Source: Herbaspirillum robiniae (GTDB taxonomy: Bacteria; Pseudomonadota; Gammaproteobacteria; Burkholderiales; Burkholderiaceae_D). Taken from it: 64,000 nucleotides of DNA. Location of the stretch: contig NZ_NJGU01000013.1 in assembly GCF_002213415.1 (NCBI RefSeq), positions 1-64,000 of the forward strand. The letters are read 5' to 3'. Under the pieces are notes generated by a model. It worked only from the letters and a program-made list of their open reading frames with translations, did not search any database and was not told where the DNA came from. The position numbers and the translations under genes were made by a program. Below are positions 19,577 through 28,059 of the stretch, piece after piece (within the stretch, counting starts at the first letter, position 1; every line of letters starts with the position of its first letter).

Positions 19577-20692
19577 ATGCAAACCAATTCATCCCTGCTC
19601 GCCCCGCTCACCGTCGGCGAGCTCACCCTGCCACACCGTATCGTGATGGCGCCCATGACCCGCGCCCGCAGCGCGCAGCCGGGCGACGTGCCCACCGCGC
19701 TCAATGCCGCCTATTACGCCCAGCGCGCCTCGGCCGCGCTGATCGTCAGCGAGGCCGCGCAGATCTCGCCGCAGGGCAAGGGTTATTCCTTCACGCCCGG
19801 CATCTACAGCCAGGAGCAGGTGCAAGGCTGGCGCCTGGTGACCGCTGCGGTCCACCAGGCCGGCGGCCGCATCTTCCTGCAGCTGTGGCACGTGGGCCGC
19901 ATGTCGCACCCCGACTTCCACGACGGCGCGCTGCCGGTGGCGCCGTCCGCCGTGCCCTTTGAAGGACAGATCTGGAAGGTCGACGCCGCCACCGGCGTCG
20001 GCGCCATGGTCGATTGCCCGACGCCGCGCGAACTGACGCGCGCCGAGATCGCCGCCATCGTCGACGATTTCCGCCAGGGCGCACGCAATGCCATCGCCGC
20101 CGGATTCGACGGCGTCGAAATCCACGGCGCCAACGGTTACCTGGTCGACCAGTTCCTGCGCACCACCTCCAACCATCGCGATGACGAATACGGCGGCACG
20201 CGCGAGAACCGCCTGCGCTTCCTGAAGGAAGTGGTCGACGCCGTGGCCGGCGAAGTCGGCGCGCATCGCACCGCGATCCGCCTGGCGCCCTTCCTGACCG
20301 CGCGCGGCATGGATTGCCCGGACATCCTGCCGACCATCCTGGATGCGGCCGCCTTCCTGCAAACCCGCGGCATCGCCTACCTGCACCTGGTGGAAGCGGA
20401 CTGGGACGACGCCCCTGAGTTCACCGAAACCTTCCGGCAGCAGCTGCGCGGTCGCTTCGCTCGTCCCATCATCGTCGCCGGCAACTACGACAAGGCGCGC
20501 GCGCAATGGGTGCTCGGGCATGGCTATGCCGACCTGGTGGCCTTCGGCCGCCCCTTCGTCGCCAACCCCGACTTCCCGCGCCGCCTGACCGAAGACCTGC
20601 CGCTGGCCGACTTCGACGGCGCCACGCTGTTCGGCGGCACGGCGCGCGGCTACAGCGACTACCCTGCGCTGCCGGTCGCGGCCGCAGCCTGA
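19577..20692 (+). CDS. nemA: Alkene reductase, old yellow enzyme family (NemA-like)
   Basis: 371 residues. An FMN-dependent NAD(P)H oxidoreductase of the OYE/NemA type: LTLPHRIVMAPMTRARS at the N terminus, LQLWHVGRMSH, the catalytic HGANGYLVDQFL (His-x2-Asn) and EYGGTRENRLRF, then AFGRPFVANPDFPRRL near the end. These enzymes reduce activated C=C bonds of maleimides, enones and nitrate esters in the cytoplasm. GGAG precedes the ATG. It heads a three-gene rightward run with an SDR and a VOC protein. Confidence 0.93.
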   Translation: MQTNSSLLAPLTVGELTLPHRIVMAPMTRARSAQPGDVPTALNAAYYAQRASAALIVSEAAQISPQGKGYSFTPGIYSQEQVQGWRLVTAAVHQAGGRIFLQLWHVGRMSHPDFHDGALPVAPSAVPFEGQIWKVDAATGVGAMVDCPTPRELTRAEIAAIVDDFRQGARNAIAAGFDGVEIHGANGYLVDQFLRTTSNHRDDEYGGTRENRLRFLKEVVDAVAGEVGAHRTAIRLAPFLTARGMDCPDILPTILDAAAFLQTRGIAYLHLVEADWDDAPEFTETFRQQLRGRFARPIIVAGNYDKARAQWVLGHGYADLVAFGRPFVANPDFPRRLTEDLPLADFDGATLFGGTARGYSDYPALPVAAAA

Positions 20693-20748
20693 GTTTCATC
20701 CACGCCTCATCGCATATTGCCTATCGCACACCCAACAGGAGAAACATC

Positions 20749-21444
20749 ATGAAAGACAGCACAGTAGTGGTCATCGGCGGCCTGTCCGGCATCGGACGCG
20801 CAGTGGCGCAGCAGGCGGCCGCCGCCGGCGCACGCGTCATCGCGGCCGGGCGCAGCAAGGCCCCGGCGGATTTCCCGGACGCGATCACCGCGGCACAAGT
20901 CGACATCACCGACGACGCCTCGGTGGCCCGCCTGTTCGCCGGCATCGGCGCCTTCGACCACCTGGTCGTCACCGCCGGCCCGGTGATCGGTTCGGCCCGG
21001 CTGGCCGACCTGCACATCGACGACGCCATCGCCGCCTTCAACGTCAAGTTCTTCGGCCAGATGCGCGTGGCGCAACGCGCGCTGTCCCACATCAGCCCCA
21101 CCGGCTCGATCACGCTGACCTCGGGCCTGCTGGCGCGCAAGGCCGCGCCCGGCGCGCTGGTCAAGGCGAGCATGAACGCCGCCACCGAGATCATGGCCAA
21201 GACGCTGGCCAAGGAACTGGCGCCGCTGCGCGTCAACGTGGTCAGCCCCGGCATGGTGGAAACCGGCATGTGGGGCGAGATGAGCGAAGCCGAGCGCAAG
21301 GCCATGGCCGCGCGCGCCGGCGCCCATCTTCCGGTGGGCCGGGTCGGCCAGGGCAGCGACCTGGCGCAGGCCTACCTGATGCTGATGCAGAACGGCTTCA
21401 TGACCGGCAGCGTGGTCGACGTGGACGGCGGCGGTCTGCTCTGA
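20749..21444 (+). CDS. Short-chain dehydrogenase/reductase
   Basis: 231 residues, a compact SDR. It has GGLSGIGRAVA near residue 10, AGRS after strand two, VDITD, VVTAGP, and the C-terminal GxVVDVDGGGLL. The canonical Tyr-x3-Lys is not present: the corresponding stretch reads SGLLARKAAPGALVKAS, lacking the Tyr. This is a marked oddity seen in a subgroup of SDRs of unknown reaction. AGGAG precedes ATG 20749. It follows nemA by 56 bp and is followed after 7 bp by the VOC gene. Confidence 0.85.
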   Translation: MKDSTVVVIGGLSGIGRAVAQQAAAAGARVIAAGRSKAPADFPDAITAAQVDITDDASVARLFAGIGAFDHLVVTAGPVIGSARLADLHIDDAIAAFNVKFFGQMRVAQRALSHISPTGSITLTSGLLARKAAPGALVKASMNAATEIMAKTLAKELAPLRVNVVSPGMVETGMWGEMSEAERKAMAARAGAHLPVGRVGQGSDLAQAYLMLMQNGFMTGSVVDVDGGGLL

Positions 21445-21451
21445 GCCGGTC

Positions 21452-21850
21452 ATGCGTTTCGACCACCTCACCATCGTAGCGGCGGACTGCGCCTGCCTGC
21501 GCAGCTTCTTCGTCGACGTCGCCGGACTGGAAGAAGGCGCGCGCCCGCCTTTCGGCGTGGCCGGACATTGGCTGTACCTGGACCGGCGGCCGGTGCTGCA
21601 TTTGATCGAGCGACCGGATGCGCCGGCCGCGGACGGTATCCGCCCGAGCCGCCCGCCGGCGCGCATCGACCACATGGCGCTGCGCATCGAAGACGCGGTC
21701 GAATGGCAAAAACTGCTGCGCCGCCTGCGCGATCGCCGCATCCCTTACCAGCTCTCCGGGATGCATGCGCAGCAGGAGCAACAACTGTTCGTCACGCCGG
21801 TGCCTGAGGTCACGGTGGAGTTCGTGATCGAAGCGCAACGCCTCGGCTGA
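21452..21850 (+). CDS. VOC (glyoxalase/dioxygenase-fold) family protein
   Basis: 132 residues with two beta-alpha-beta-beta-beta modules: MRFDHLTIVAADCACLRSFFVDVAGLEEG (metal-ligand His at residue 5), a central RIDHMALRIED, and VEFVIEAQR at the end (Glu ligand). This is the vicinal-oxygen-chelate fold used by glyoxalase I, fosfomycin-resistance proteins and extradiol dioxygenases; which reaction applies is unknown. It starts 7 bp after the SDR stop, so it is co-transcribed with nemA and the SDR. Confidence 0.82.
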   Translation: MRFDHLTIVAADCACLRSFFVDVAGLEEGARPPFGVAGHWLYLDRRPVLHLIERPDAPAADGIRPSRPPARIDHMALRIEDAVEWQKLLRRLRDRRIPYQLSGMHAQQEQQLFVTPVPEVTVEFVIEAQRLG

Positions 21851-22020
21851 AACGTCATCGATGCCTTCCGTGTTGCACGGTTGGCAATGAATGGAAATGC
21901 AATTTTTTGGTGCCCCGCGTGCGCTCCCGAAAAATCCGGGATCAAGCGCCACAGGGGATTTTCTTTGTGTCAGTATCCGCGAGTCGTTCCATCCGGCACG
22001 ACCAACATACGGGGGTTCAA

Positions 22021-22938
22021 ATGCGTAATCTTTATGTGATGTTGTTATTCCTTGCTTCTCTGCTTCCTTTCCCATCCAGCGCCGCGACGAAATCCTTTAC
22101 GTTCCCGGCCGGCTTCAAGACCCAGAAGATCACCACCAACGGTACCCGCCTGCACGTGCGGGTCGGCGGCCAGGGGCCGGCGGTGGTCCTGCTGCACGGC
22201 TACGGCGAGACCGGCGACATGTGGGCGCCGCTGGCCGCCAAGCTGGCGGCCAACCACACCGTGATCGTGCCGGACCTGCGCGGCATGGGGCTGTCCGACC
22301 ATCCGCCCGGGGGCTTCGACAAGAAGAACGAAGCGCTCGACATCGCCGGCGTGCTGGACAGCCTGAAGATCGACAAGGTCGACGTGGCGGCCCACGACAT
22401 CGGCAACATGGTGGCCTATGCCTTCGCCGCGCAGCAACCCGAGCGCGTGACGAAACTGGTCCTGATGGACGCGCCGGTACCGGGCGTCGGTCCCTGGGAA
22501 GAGATCCTGAAAAGCCCCCTGCTGTGGCACTTCCGCTTCGGCGGACCAGACATGGAGCGGCTGGTGAAGGGACGCGAGCGCATCTACCTCGATCGCTTCT
22601 GGAACGAGTTCTCGGCCGACCCGAAACGCTTCGACGAAGCCTCGCGCCGACACTACGCGAAGTTCTACGCCTTGCCCGGCGCGATGCATTCCGGCTTCGA
22701 GCAGTTCCACGCCTTCGACCAGGACGCCATCGACAACAAGGCCTACCTGGCCAAGGGCCTGCTGCCCATGCCGGTGCTTGCGGTGGGCGGAGAGAAGTCC
22801 TTCGGCACCACCATGGAAACCGTGGCCCGAGCAGCGGCCAGCAATGTGCAGGGCGCGGTCGTTCCCAACGCCGGCCATTGGCTGATGGAAGAACAGCCGC
22901 AGGCGACCGTGGCCGTGATCGTGAATTTCCTGCAATAA
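22021..22938 (+). CDS. Secreted alpha/beta hydrolase, epoxide hydrolase/dehalogenase-like
   Basis: 305 residues from ATG 22021 (preceded by GGGGG). An N-terminal signal sequence (MRNLYVMLLFLASLLPFPSS, then AATKSF) predicts export. The fold motifs are LLHGYGETGDMW, the nucleophile elbow AAHDIGNMVAY with Asp as nucleophile as in epoxide hydrolases and haloacid dehalogenases, DAPVPGV, and the C-terminal NAGHWLMEEQP histidine. Export distinguishes it from most cytoplasmic relatives. It is followed by a strong hairpin at 22953. Confidence 0.87.
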   Translation: MRNLYVMLLFLASLLPFPSSAATKSFTFPAGFKTQKITTNGTRLHVRVGGQGPAVVLLHGYGETGDMWAPLAAKLAANHTVIVPDLRGMGLSDHPPGGFDKKNEALDIAGVLDSLKIDKVDVAAHDIGNMVAYAFAAQQPERVTKLVLMDAPVPGVGPWEEILKSPLLWHFRFGGPDMERLVKGRERIYLDRFWNEFSADPKRFDEASRRHYAKFYALPGAMHSGFEQFHAFDQDAIDNKAYLAKGLLPMPVLAVGGEKSFGTTMETVARAAASNVQGAVVPNAGHWLMEEQPQATVAVIVNFLQ

Positions 22939-22952
22939 ACGCCTGTCCGCAT

Positions 22953-22981
22953 GCGCCCCGCCCCGTCATCGGGCGGGGCGC
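22953..22981 (+). terminator. GC-rich hairpin after hydrolase gene
   Basis: GCGCCCCGCCC and GGGCGGGGCGC around a seven-base loop, 14 bases after the stop. There is no immediate T-run. Confidence 0.5.
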
Positions 22982-23180
22982 GCGCATCTTGCGCATCTTG
23001 CGCGTCGCGCGCTGCCGGCCGTTTTGGCAGAAGCGGTAATCCCCTCTCCTCCCTCCCTCTTCCCAAAGACCATCGGCCTCCCGGCCCAAACGTCGCCCCA
23101 CATGGCCTGATCGCGAGCGCCGCCGTGCGGCCGCGGCCTCAGACTGGCAACTAACGAACAGCCAGGATGAAAAACCCGTC

Positions 23181-24068
23181 ATGCCCCATATCGAAGTGGT
23201 CAAGGTCTTCACGTCCGCCGCCGGCGGCGGCAATCCCGCGCCCATCGTCATCGCGGCGGATGGACTGGACGATGCCCAGATGCTGGAGATCGCGCGCACC
23301 CACGGCCACGAGAGCGGCTTCGTGCTCGCGCCGGACGATCCCGCCCAACACGACCTGCGCCTGCGCTTTTTCGTGCCGCGCCATGAAATGAGCATGTGCG
23401 GCCACGCCACCCTCGGCGCGGTATGGCTGCTGGCCAGCCGCGGCCTGCTGGACGCCGAGCGCCTGTCGATCCAGACCATGAGCGGCACGGTGCAGGCCTT
23501 CCTGACGCAGCAGCCCGACGGCACGAAGTCGGTCGAGATCTCGCAGCCGGCCGGCACCGTGGACCCGATACCGCACCCGGAACTGCGCGACGAGATCCTG
23601 GCCGCGATGGGCTTGCAACCGTCGGACGCGCTCGAGCTGCCGTTCCTGAACGCCTGCACCAGCCGGATCAAGACGCTGATTCCCCTGCGCAGTCCCGCCG
23701 TGCTGGACGCCGCGCGCCCGGATCCCGAGGCCGTCGAGCAGCTGTGCGAGCGCATAGGATCGACCGGCTTCTACCCCTTCGCGGCCGACCCGGCCCAGCC
23801 GCGCAAATTCGACGCGCGCCAGTTTCCCAAGTCCTCCGGCTATCCGGAAGATGCCGCCACCGGCATCGCCGCGGCCGCCCTCGCCTTCGGCCTGCTGCAT
23901 TACGGCATGGCCGCCGCGGATGCCCGCCCGCTGCTGGTGCACCAGGGGCGCGCCATGGGCTGCCCGTCCGACATCCATGTGCGCTTCGACCTCTCCGGCG
24001 GCGCGCAGGCCTATCCGGCCGGCTGTTACCTGGGAGGCTCGGTCGAGCCGGCGTCGATACTGCTATAG
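23181..24068 (+). CDS. PhzF family isomerase/epimerase
   Basis: 295 residues, the usual PhzF length. N-terminal VVKVFTSAAGGGNPAPIVI contains the GNPA segment. HESGFVL supplies the catalytic-type Glu, and FFVPRHEMSMCGHATLGAVWLL plus the late YPEDAATGIAAAAL are the paired signatures of the diaminopimelate-epimerase-like fold. PhzF itself isomerises dihydro-hydroxyanthranilate in phenazine synthesis, but most members outside phenazine clusters have unknown substrates, and no other phenazine gene is present here. An AraC gene follows after a terminator. Confidence 0.9.
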   Translation: MPHIEVVKVFTSAAGGGNPAPIVIAADGLDDAQMLEIARTHGHESGFVLAPDDPAQHDLRLRFFVPRHEMSMCGHATLGAVWLLASRGLLDAERLSIQTMSGTVQAFLTQQPDGTKSVEISQPAGTVDPIPHPELRDEILAAMGLQPSDALELPFLNACTSRIKTLIPLRSPAVLDAARPDPEAVEQLCERIGSTGFYPFAADPAQPRKFDARQFPKSSGYPEDAATGIAAAALAFGLLHYGMAAADARPLLVHQGRAMGCPSDIHVRFDLSGGAQAYPAGCYLGGSVEPASILL

Positions 24069-24072
24069 TAGG

Positions 24073-24095
24073 CAGGGGCATCGCTGATGCCCCTG
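24073..24095 (+). terminator. Intrinsic terminator after phzF-like gene
   Basis: CAGGGGCATC and GATGCCCCTG around GCT, followed by TTT; it begins 5 bases after the stop. Confidence 0.8.
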
Positions 24096-24120
24096 TTTCC
24101 TATCGTTATCGAGATCCGAG

Positions 24121-25002
24121 ATGCCGACCAGCGAGCTCGCCGCCCATGTAACCCGCCGCTCCCACAAGATGCCCGCCATGCAGTCCGATGTCCTGCATTG
24201 CGAACTGAGCAGCGGCGCCGGTTACGTGATGGACTGGCATGCCCACGACTGCCATATGCTGTTGCTGCCGCGCCGCGGCAGCCTGCTGCTGTCCACCGAA
24301 GACAGCCGCACCGGCATGCGCCTGTCCAGCCTGTCGTTCTCTGCCGTGGGCATCGACATCGGGCACGCGACGGCTGCCACCTGCAGCGAAGAAAGCCATC
24401 TCACGCTGTACGTCGAGCCCGACTACCTGCGCCGCTACGGCCCCGGGCATGCCGGGACGGACCTGCTGGCGGCCATCTCCGGCCACGGCCAGTGGTCCCG
24501 CAGCGATGTGCTGGACGCCATCCTCGTGCTGTACGACCGCATCGAAGCCTCGATGCCATCGCCCCTGATCGACGCAGAAGAACAGCGCCGCCGCCTGCGC
24601 CACCTCAACCACCTGCTGTTCGAGGAATGCATGCGCATCGTCGCGCGCACCGAGCGCATCGACGCCGCCGGCAGGAACGGCAACAACGCCCTGCTGATCC
24701 GTCAGGTGCAGCAGTTCATCGACGAGCATCTGGAAGAGCATCACGACATCGACATGCTGTGCCGGCAATTCCACCTGTCGCGCCGGCACCTGACGCGGCT
24801 GTTTCGCGAGATCGCCCGCGAGAGCGTGGTCGACTACGGCAACCGCCGGCGGGTGGAGCGCGCCCAGCGCCTGATCCACGAGCGCGGCATGTCGGTGCTG
24901 CAGGCGGGCCTGGCCGTGGGCATCGACTCCCCGTCCTACCTGGCGCGCCTGTTCAGGAAGCACCTCGGCATACTCCCCAGCGACTGCCGCAAGACGCATT
25001 GA
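24121..25002 (+). CDS. AraC-family transcriptional regulator
   Basis: 293 residues. The N-terminal cupin-like sensing region (WHAHDCHMLLLPRRGSLLLS) is followed by a C-terminal double HTH (about 200-290: EEHHDIDMLCRQFHLSRRHLTRLFREIARESVVDYGNRRRVERAQRLI, GLAVGIDSPSYLARLFRKHLGILPSDCR). The target is unknown; the neighbour upstream is the phzF-like gene and downstream another AraC gene. Confidence 0.88.
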   Translation: MPTSELAAHVTRRSHKMPAMQSDVLHCELSSGAGYVMDWHAHDCHMLLLPRRGSLLLSTEDSRTGMRLSSLSFSAVGIDIGHATAATCSEESHLTLYVEPDYLRRYGPGHAGTDLLAAISGHGQWSRSDVLDAILVLYDRIEASMPSPLIDAEEQRRRLRHLNHLLFEECMRIVARTERIDAAGRNGNNALLIRQVQQFIDEHLEEHHDIDMLCRQFHLSRRHLTRLFREIARESVVDYGNRRRVERAQRLIHERGMSVLQAGLAVGIDSPSYLARLFRKHLGILPSDCRKTH

Positions 25003-25155
25003 GCGCGCCCCCGCCGGCCTGCACGATGGCCCGGATGTGACATCCCATGGCCCGATCGTGCGAGCCGCGCAGGCTTGCCGGCTGCACACTGGACGCCACC
25101 CCGTCGCAAACGATGCGGGTTCGCGTATCCGATCTGTGTCCACCCGCGCCCGCCC

Positions 25156-26064
25156 ATGACGACCTCCTTCCAAGACTGTGCCACCGCTTCGCATCCGCCC
25201 TCCGGCGCAGGCGATCGCGCGCCTGCGGCGCTGCGCTTCGGGGAGCGCCAGCAACACGGCGGGGCGAGCGTCTATCGCAAGAGCTACGACGGCACGGCCA
25301 GGCTGCAGATTCCCGGGCCATCTTCAGGCGCCGGATTCCTGCTCGGCGTGTCGATGACGCCGGAGCATCGGCGCAGGATCACGCGCGGCGAGCTGGCGGG
25401 ACTGCATCTGTTCTCGCAGGGGGACATCTACCTGCGCGACCTCGAAGACCCGTACGCCGCCGAAGTGGATGCGCCGTTCGACTTCACGCTGCTTGAATTC
25501 TCAAGGGATTTTTTCGAGGCCATGGCCGATGAGCGCATCGAGCCCGCCACGGTGGCGTTGAGCCCGGTGGCGGCCAGGCGCGACCCGGTGCTGCCGCACC
25601 TGGCCTGCGCCCTGCAGCCGTCGCTGGCGCGGCCGGCCGAGACCTGCGCCTTGTTCGTGGAGCAGATCCTGGTCGCGATGGGGGCCTACCTGGTGCATGC
25701 CTATGGCGGCTTCGTCCCGGCGCAGACCCAGCCCGGCCTGCTGTCGAAGGTGCATGAAGAGCGCGCCAAGGCGATGCTGCTGTCCAAGGTGCGCGGCGAA
25801 TGCTCGATCCCGGACATCGCGCGCGAATGCAATATGTCGGCCAGCTATTTCATGAAGGCCTTCAAGAAGACCACGGGCCAGACGCCGCACCAGTGGATGC
25901 TGTCGCAGCGCCTCGCGCGGGCGCAGGACTACCTGCGCAACTCCACGCTCTCCCTGGCCGAGGTCGCCACCACCTGCGACTTCTATGACCAGAGCCATTT
26001 CAACCGGGTGTTCATCCAGGGCACCGGCATGTCGCCCGGCGTGTGGCGCCGGCAGGCCGCCTGA
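25156..26064 (+). CDS. AraC-family transcriptional regulator
   Basis: 302 residues from ATG 25156 (MTTSFQDCATAS); the open frame goes 27 codons further but those residues look non-coding. The C-terminal AraC domain (about 205-300) reads CSIPDIARECNMSASYFMKAFKKTTGQTPHQWMLSQRL, then VATTCDFYDQSHFNRVFIQGTGMSPGVWR, both HTH units intact. The N-terminal part has no recognised ligand-binding signature. A small secreted-peptide gene follows at 26241. Confidence 0.87.
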   Translation: MTTSFQDCATASHPPSGAGDRAPAALRFGERQQHGGASVYRKSYDGTARLQIPGPSSGAGFLLGVSMTPEHRRRITRGELAGLHLFSQGDIYLRDLEDPYAAEVDAPFDFTLLEFSRDFFEAMADERIEPATVALSPVAARRDPVLPHLACALQPSLARPAETCALFVEQILVAMGAYLVHAYGGFVPAQTQPGLLSKVHEERAKAMLLSKVRGECSIPDIARECNMSASYFMKAFKKTTGQTPHQWMLSQRLARAQDYLRNSTLSLAEVATTCDFYDQSHFNRVFIQGTGMSPGVWRRQAA

Positions 26065-26240
26065 AGACGTCGGGGGCACTTCGTTTCAACTGAAATATTG
26101 AGCGCCGCCGCTGACATGGAACGGTAACCGGCGCGGCGCAAGATACTCCCATACCGAAACGAAACGCAACGCAACGCGACGCAAAATCGCGCCACGCCGG
26201 ATCGGTCAATCAACGTCGGATCACCCTGGGAGAAAATATC

Positions 26241-26396
26241 ATGCGCATCATCACCGCCATCGCCTCTTTCGTCGCCCTGAGCGCCTTCGCCACCGCCGCC
26301 CGCGCCGACAGCATCTTCACCGGCGCCACGGACTACGAATCGCCGCTGGCCATGATCCTGCACGTGGGCGCCCGCCTGATCGGCCGGATGTTCTGA
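26241..26396 (+). CDS. Small secreted or membrane peptide, 51 residues
   Basis: Reads MRIITAIASFVALSAFATAA then RADSIFTGATDYESPLAMI and ends LIGRMF. The first 22 residues form a clear signal peptide with cleavage after ARA, leaving a mature peptide of about 29 residues with a hydrophobic middle. GGGAGA lies eight bases upstream of the ATG. It lies between an AraC gene and a perfect-palindrome terminator at 26429. The function is unknown. It was probably overlooked because of its size. Confidence 0.65.
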   Translation: MRIITAIASFVALSAFATAARADSIFTGATDYESPLAMILHVGARLIGRMF

Positions 26397-26428
26397 ACGG
26401 CCGCTGCGCAGTCAGCCCCCTGAAAGCC

Positions 26429-26456
26429 AAGAGGCCGGACGATCGTCCGGCCTCTT
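26429..26456. terminator. Perfect 28-base palindrome, shared bidirectional terminator
   Basis: The two halves read AAGAGGCCGGACGA and its exact complement, between the stop of the 51-residue peptide gene (26396) and the stop of the minus-strand permease (26488). This is the convergent position expected of a two-way terminator. Confidence 0.7.
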
Positions 26457-26487
26457 GACGTTTCATGACGGCAATTGCGGCCGCGGA

Positions 26488-27837
26488 TCAACAGGAGGAG
26501 CGTTCCACCGCTTCCGCGTTTTCCGACACCGGGAACTCCTCATGCACCGGCTCCCGCTCCTGGCCCGGCAACAGCGCGTTGAGCAGCACCGCGGCCATCG
26601 CGCCCACCGTGATGCCGGAGCCGAAGATCTCGCGGATGAAGTCCGGCATCTGGGCCAGCAGGCTGGGACGCATGGTCACCGCCAGGCCGCAGCCGATCGA
26701 GACGGCGACGATCAGGCTGCTGCGCCTGGAATCCGCCGCCTTGCCCAGCATGCGCACGCCGGCGGCGATGATCATCGCAAACATCATCAGGCCGGCGCCG
26801 CCCAGAACGGGTTGCGGAATGGTCACCACCAGCGCGCCCAGCACCGGGAACAGGCCGGCCAGCACCAGCAGCACGCCGGTGAGCGCGACCACGTGCCGGC
26901 TGGCCACGCCGGTCAGGGTCACCACGCCGACGTTCTGGGCGAAGGTAGAGACCGGCGGGCTGGAGATCAGCGCGGCCGCGGCGGAGCCAATGCCGTCGCA
27001 CAGGATGCCCCGGCTCAGCGCCTTGCCCGAGATGTCCACGCCGGTCGCCACGCCCAGCGCCATGAAGGTGCCGGTGGTCTCGACGATCGTCACCAGGTAG
27101 GCCAGGGCCATGGCGGCGATACCCGACACGGGAAAGCTCACGCCGAAGAACAACGGCTTGGGCAGGGCGAAGACAGGCGCCTGCCGCACCGGGGCGAAAT
27201 CGACGACACCCAGCAGCACGCACACGGCATAGCCGATCAGGATCCCCAGCACGATGGCCGACGCCGAGACGATGCCGCGCCCCCATTGCACGAAGGCAAT
27301 CACCAGCGCCAGCACGAAGCCGGCCACGGCCAGCGACGACAGGTCGCCGTAAGCTTGCCCGCCCATGCCCTGGGCCGCCCAGTCGACCGCCACGGGCGTG
27401 AGCGACAGGCCGATCATGGCCACCACCACGCCGGTCACGGTATGCGGGAAGAATTTGCGGATGGTCGGCATGAAAAAGCTGCCGGCGATCATGATCAGCG
27501 AGGCCGCCATGGATGAGCCCAGGATCCCCGCCACGCCGTGCTCCATGCCCACGCTGATGCCGGCGCCCACGAAGGTGAAGCTGGTGCCCATCACGCAAGG
27601 CAGGCGGATGCCGATCGGCCCGACGCCCTTGCACTGGATGATCGTCACGATCCCCGAGCCCAGCAGCGCCGCATTGACCAGCGCGATGGTCGACGGCGAA
27701 TCCAGGTGGAGCGCGCCGGCCAGCACCAGCGGCACGGCGATGATGCCGCCCAGCGCGGCCAGCAGGTGCTGTACCGCAAGGATGAGGGTCATGGGCGTCG
27801 GAGGTCGGTCCTCGACGCGATAAAGCACTGCATTCAT
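26488..27837 (-). CDS. NCS2 nucleobase:cation symporter (xanthine/urate type)
   Basis: 449 residues with about 12 to 14 membrane helices. The family marks are visible: QHLLAALGGIIAVP in the first helix, VETTGTFMALGVATG around helix 8 and the signature FAQNVGVVTLTGVASRHV. That last form, with SR after the motif, is typical of purine-oxidation permeases for xanthine or uric acid rather than uracil. A short charged C-terminal tail follows. It stands alone, with an inverted repeat at 27952 that may be an operator and a terminator at 28036 that shields it from upstream minus-strand transcription. Confidence 0.9.
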   Translation of the reverse strand: MNAVLYRVEDRPPTPMTLILAVQHLLAALGGIIAVPLVLAGALHLDSPSTIALVNAALLGSGIVTIIQCKGVGPIGIRLPCVMGTSFTFVGAGISVGMEHGVAGILGSSMAASLIMIAGSFFMPTIRKFFPHTVTGVVVAMIGLSLTPVAVDWAAQGMGGQAYGDLSSLAVAGFVLALVIAFVQWGRGIVSASAIVLGILIGYAVCVLLGVVDFAPVRQAPVFALPKPLFFGVSFPVSGIAAMALAYLVTIVETTGTFMALGVATGVDISGKALSRGILCDGIGSAAAALISSPPVSTFAQNVGVVTLTGVASRHVVALTGVLLVLAGLFPVLGALVVTIPQPVLGGAGLMMFAMIIAAGVRMLGKAADSRRSSLIVAVSIGCGLAVTMRPSLLAQMPDFIREIFGSGITVGAMAAVLLNALLPGQEREPVHEEFPVSENAEAVERSSC

Positions 27838-27951
27838 TTTGTCTCCTGCTCTCGATATATTTTTTAGTCCTCCTTTTTACCTTGTCTTGATGCCGGGGAT
27901 TATCAGTGCGGGGCAATGCCGCCCATACGAAACGACGAAGGCGCGGGAGGA

Positions 27952-27979
27952 TGTAAAGAGATAGGCCAATTTCTTTACA
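27952..27979. promoter_or_regulatory. Inverted repeat upstream of NCS2 permease
   Basis: Perfect 8-bp arms TGTAAAGA (27952-27959) and TCTTTACA (27972-27979) with a 12-base spacer centred on GGCC, 115 bases upstream of the permease ATG. It looks like a dimeric repressor or activator site. Confidence 0.5.
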
Positions 27980-28035
27980 AGATGGCCGCGCGCCGCCGAC
28001 ATCGCGGCGCGAACACATGCGAAGGACAAAAAAAA

Positions 28036-28059
28036 TGCCCCCGATCAGCATCGGGGGCA
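28036..28059 (-). terminator. Orphan intrinsic terminator on the minus strand
   Basis: On the minus strand TGCCCCCGAT and ATCGGGGGCA pair around GCTG and are followed by eight T. It is a canonical terminator, but the only genes nearby are the divergent EAL gene and the permease start. It therefore ends an unannotated RNA or a long permease leader. Confidence 0.85.
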
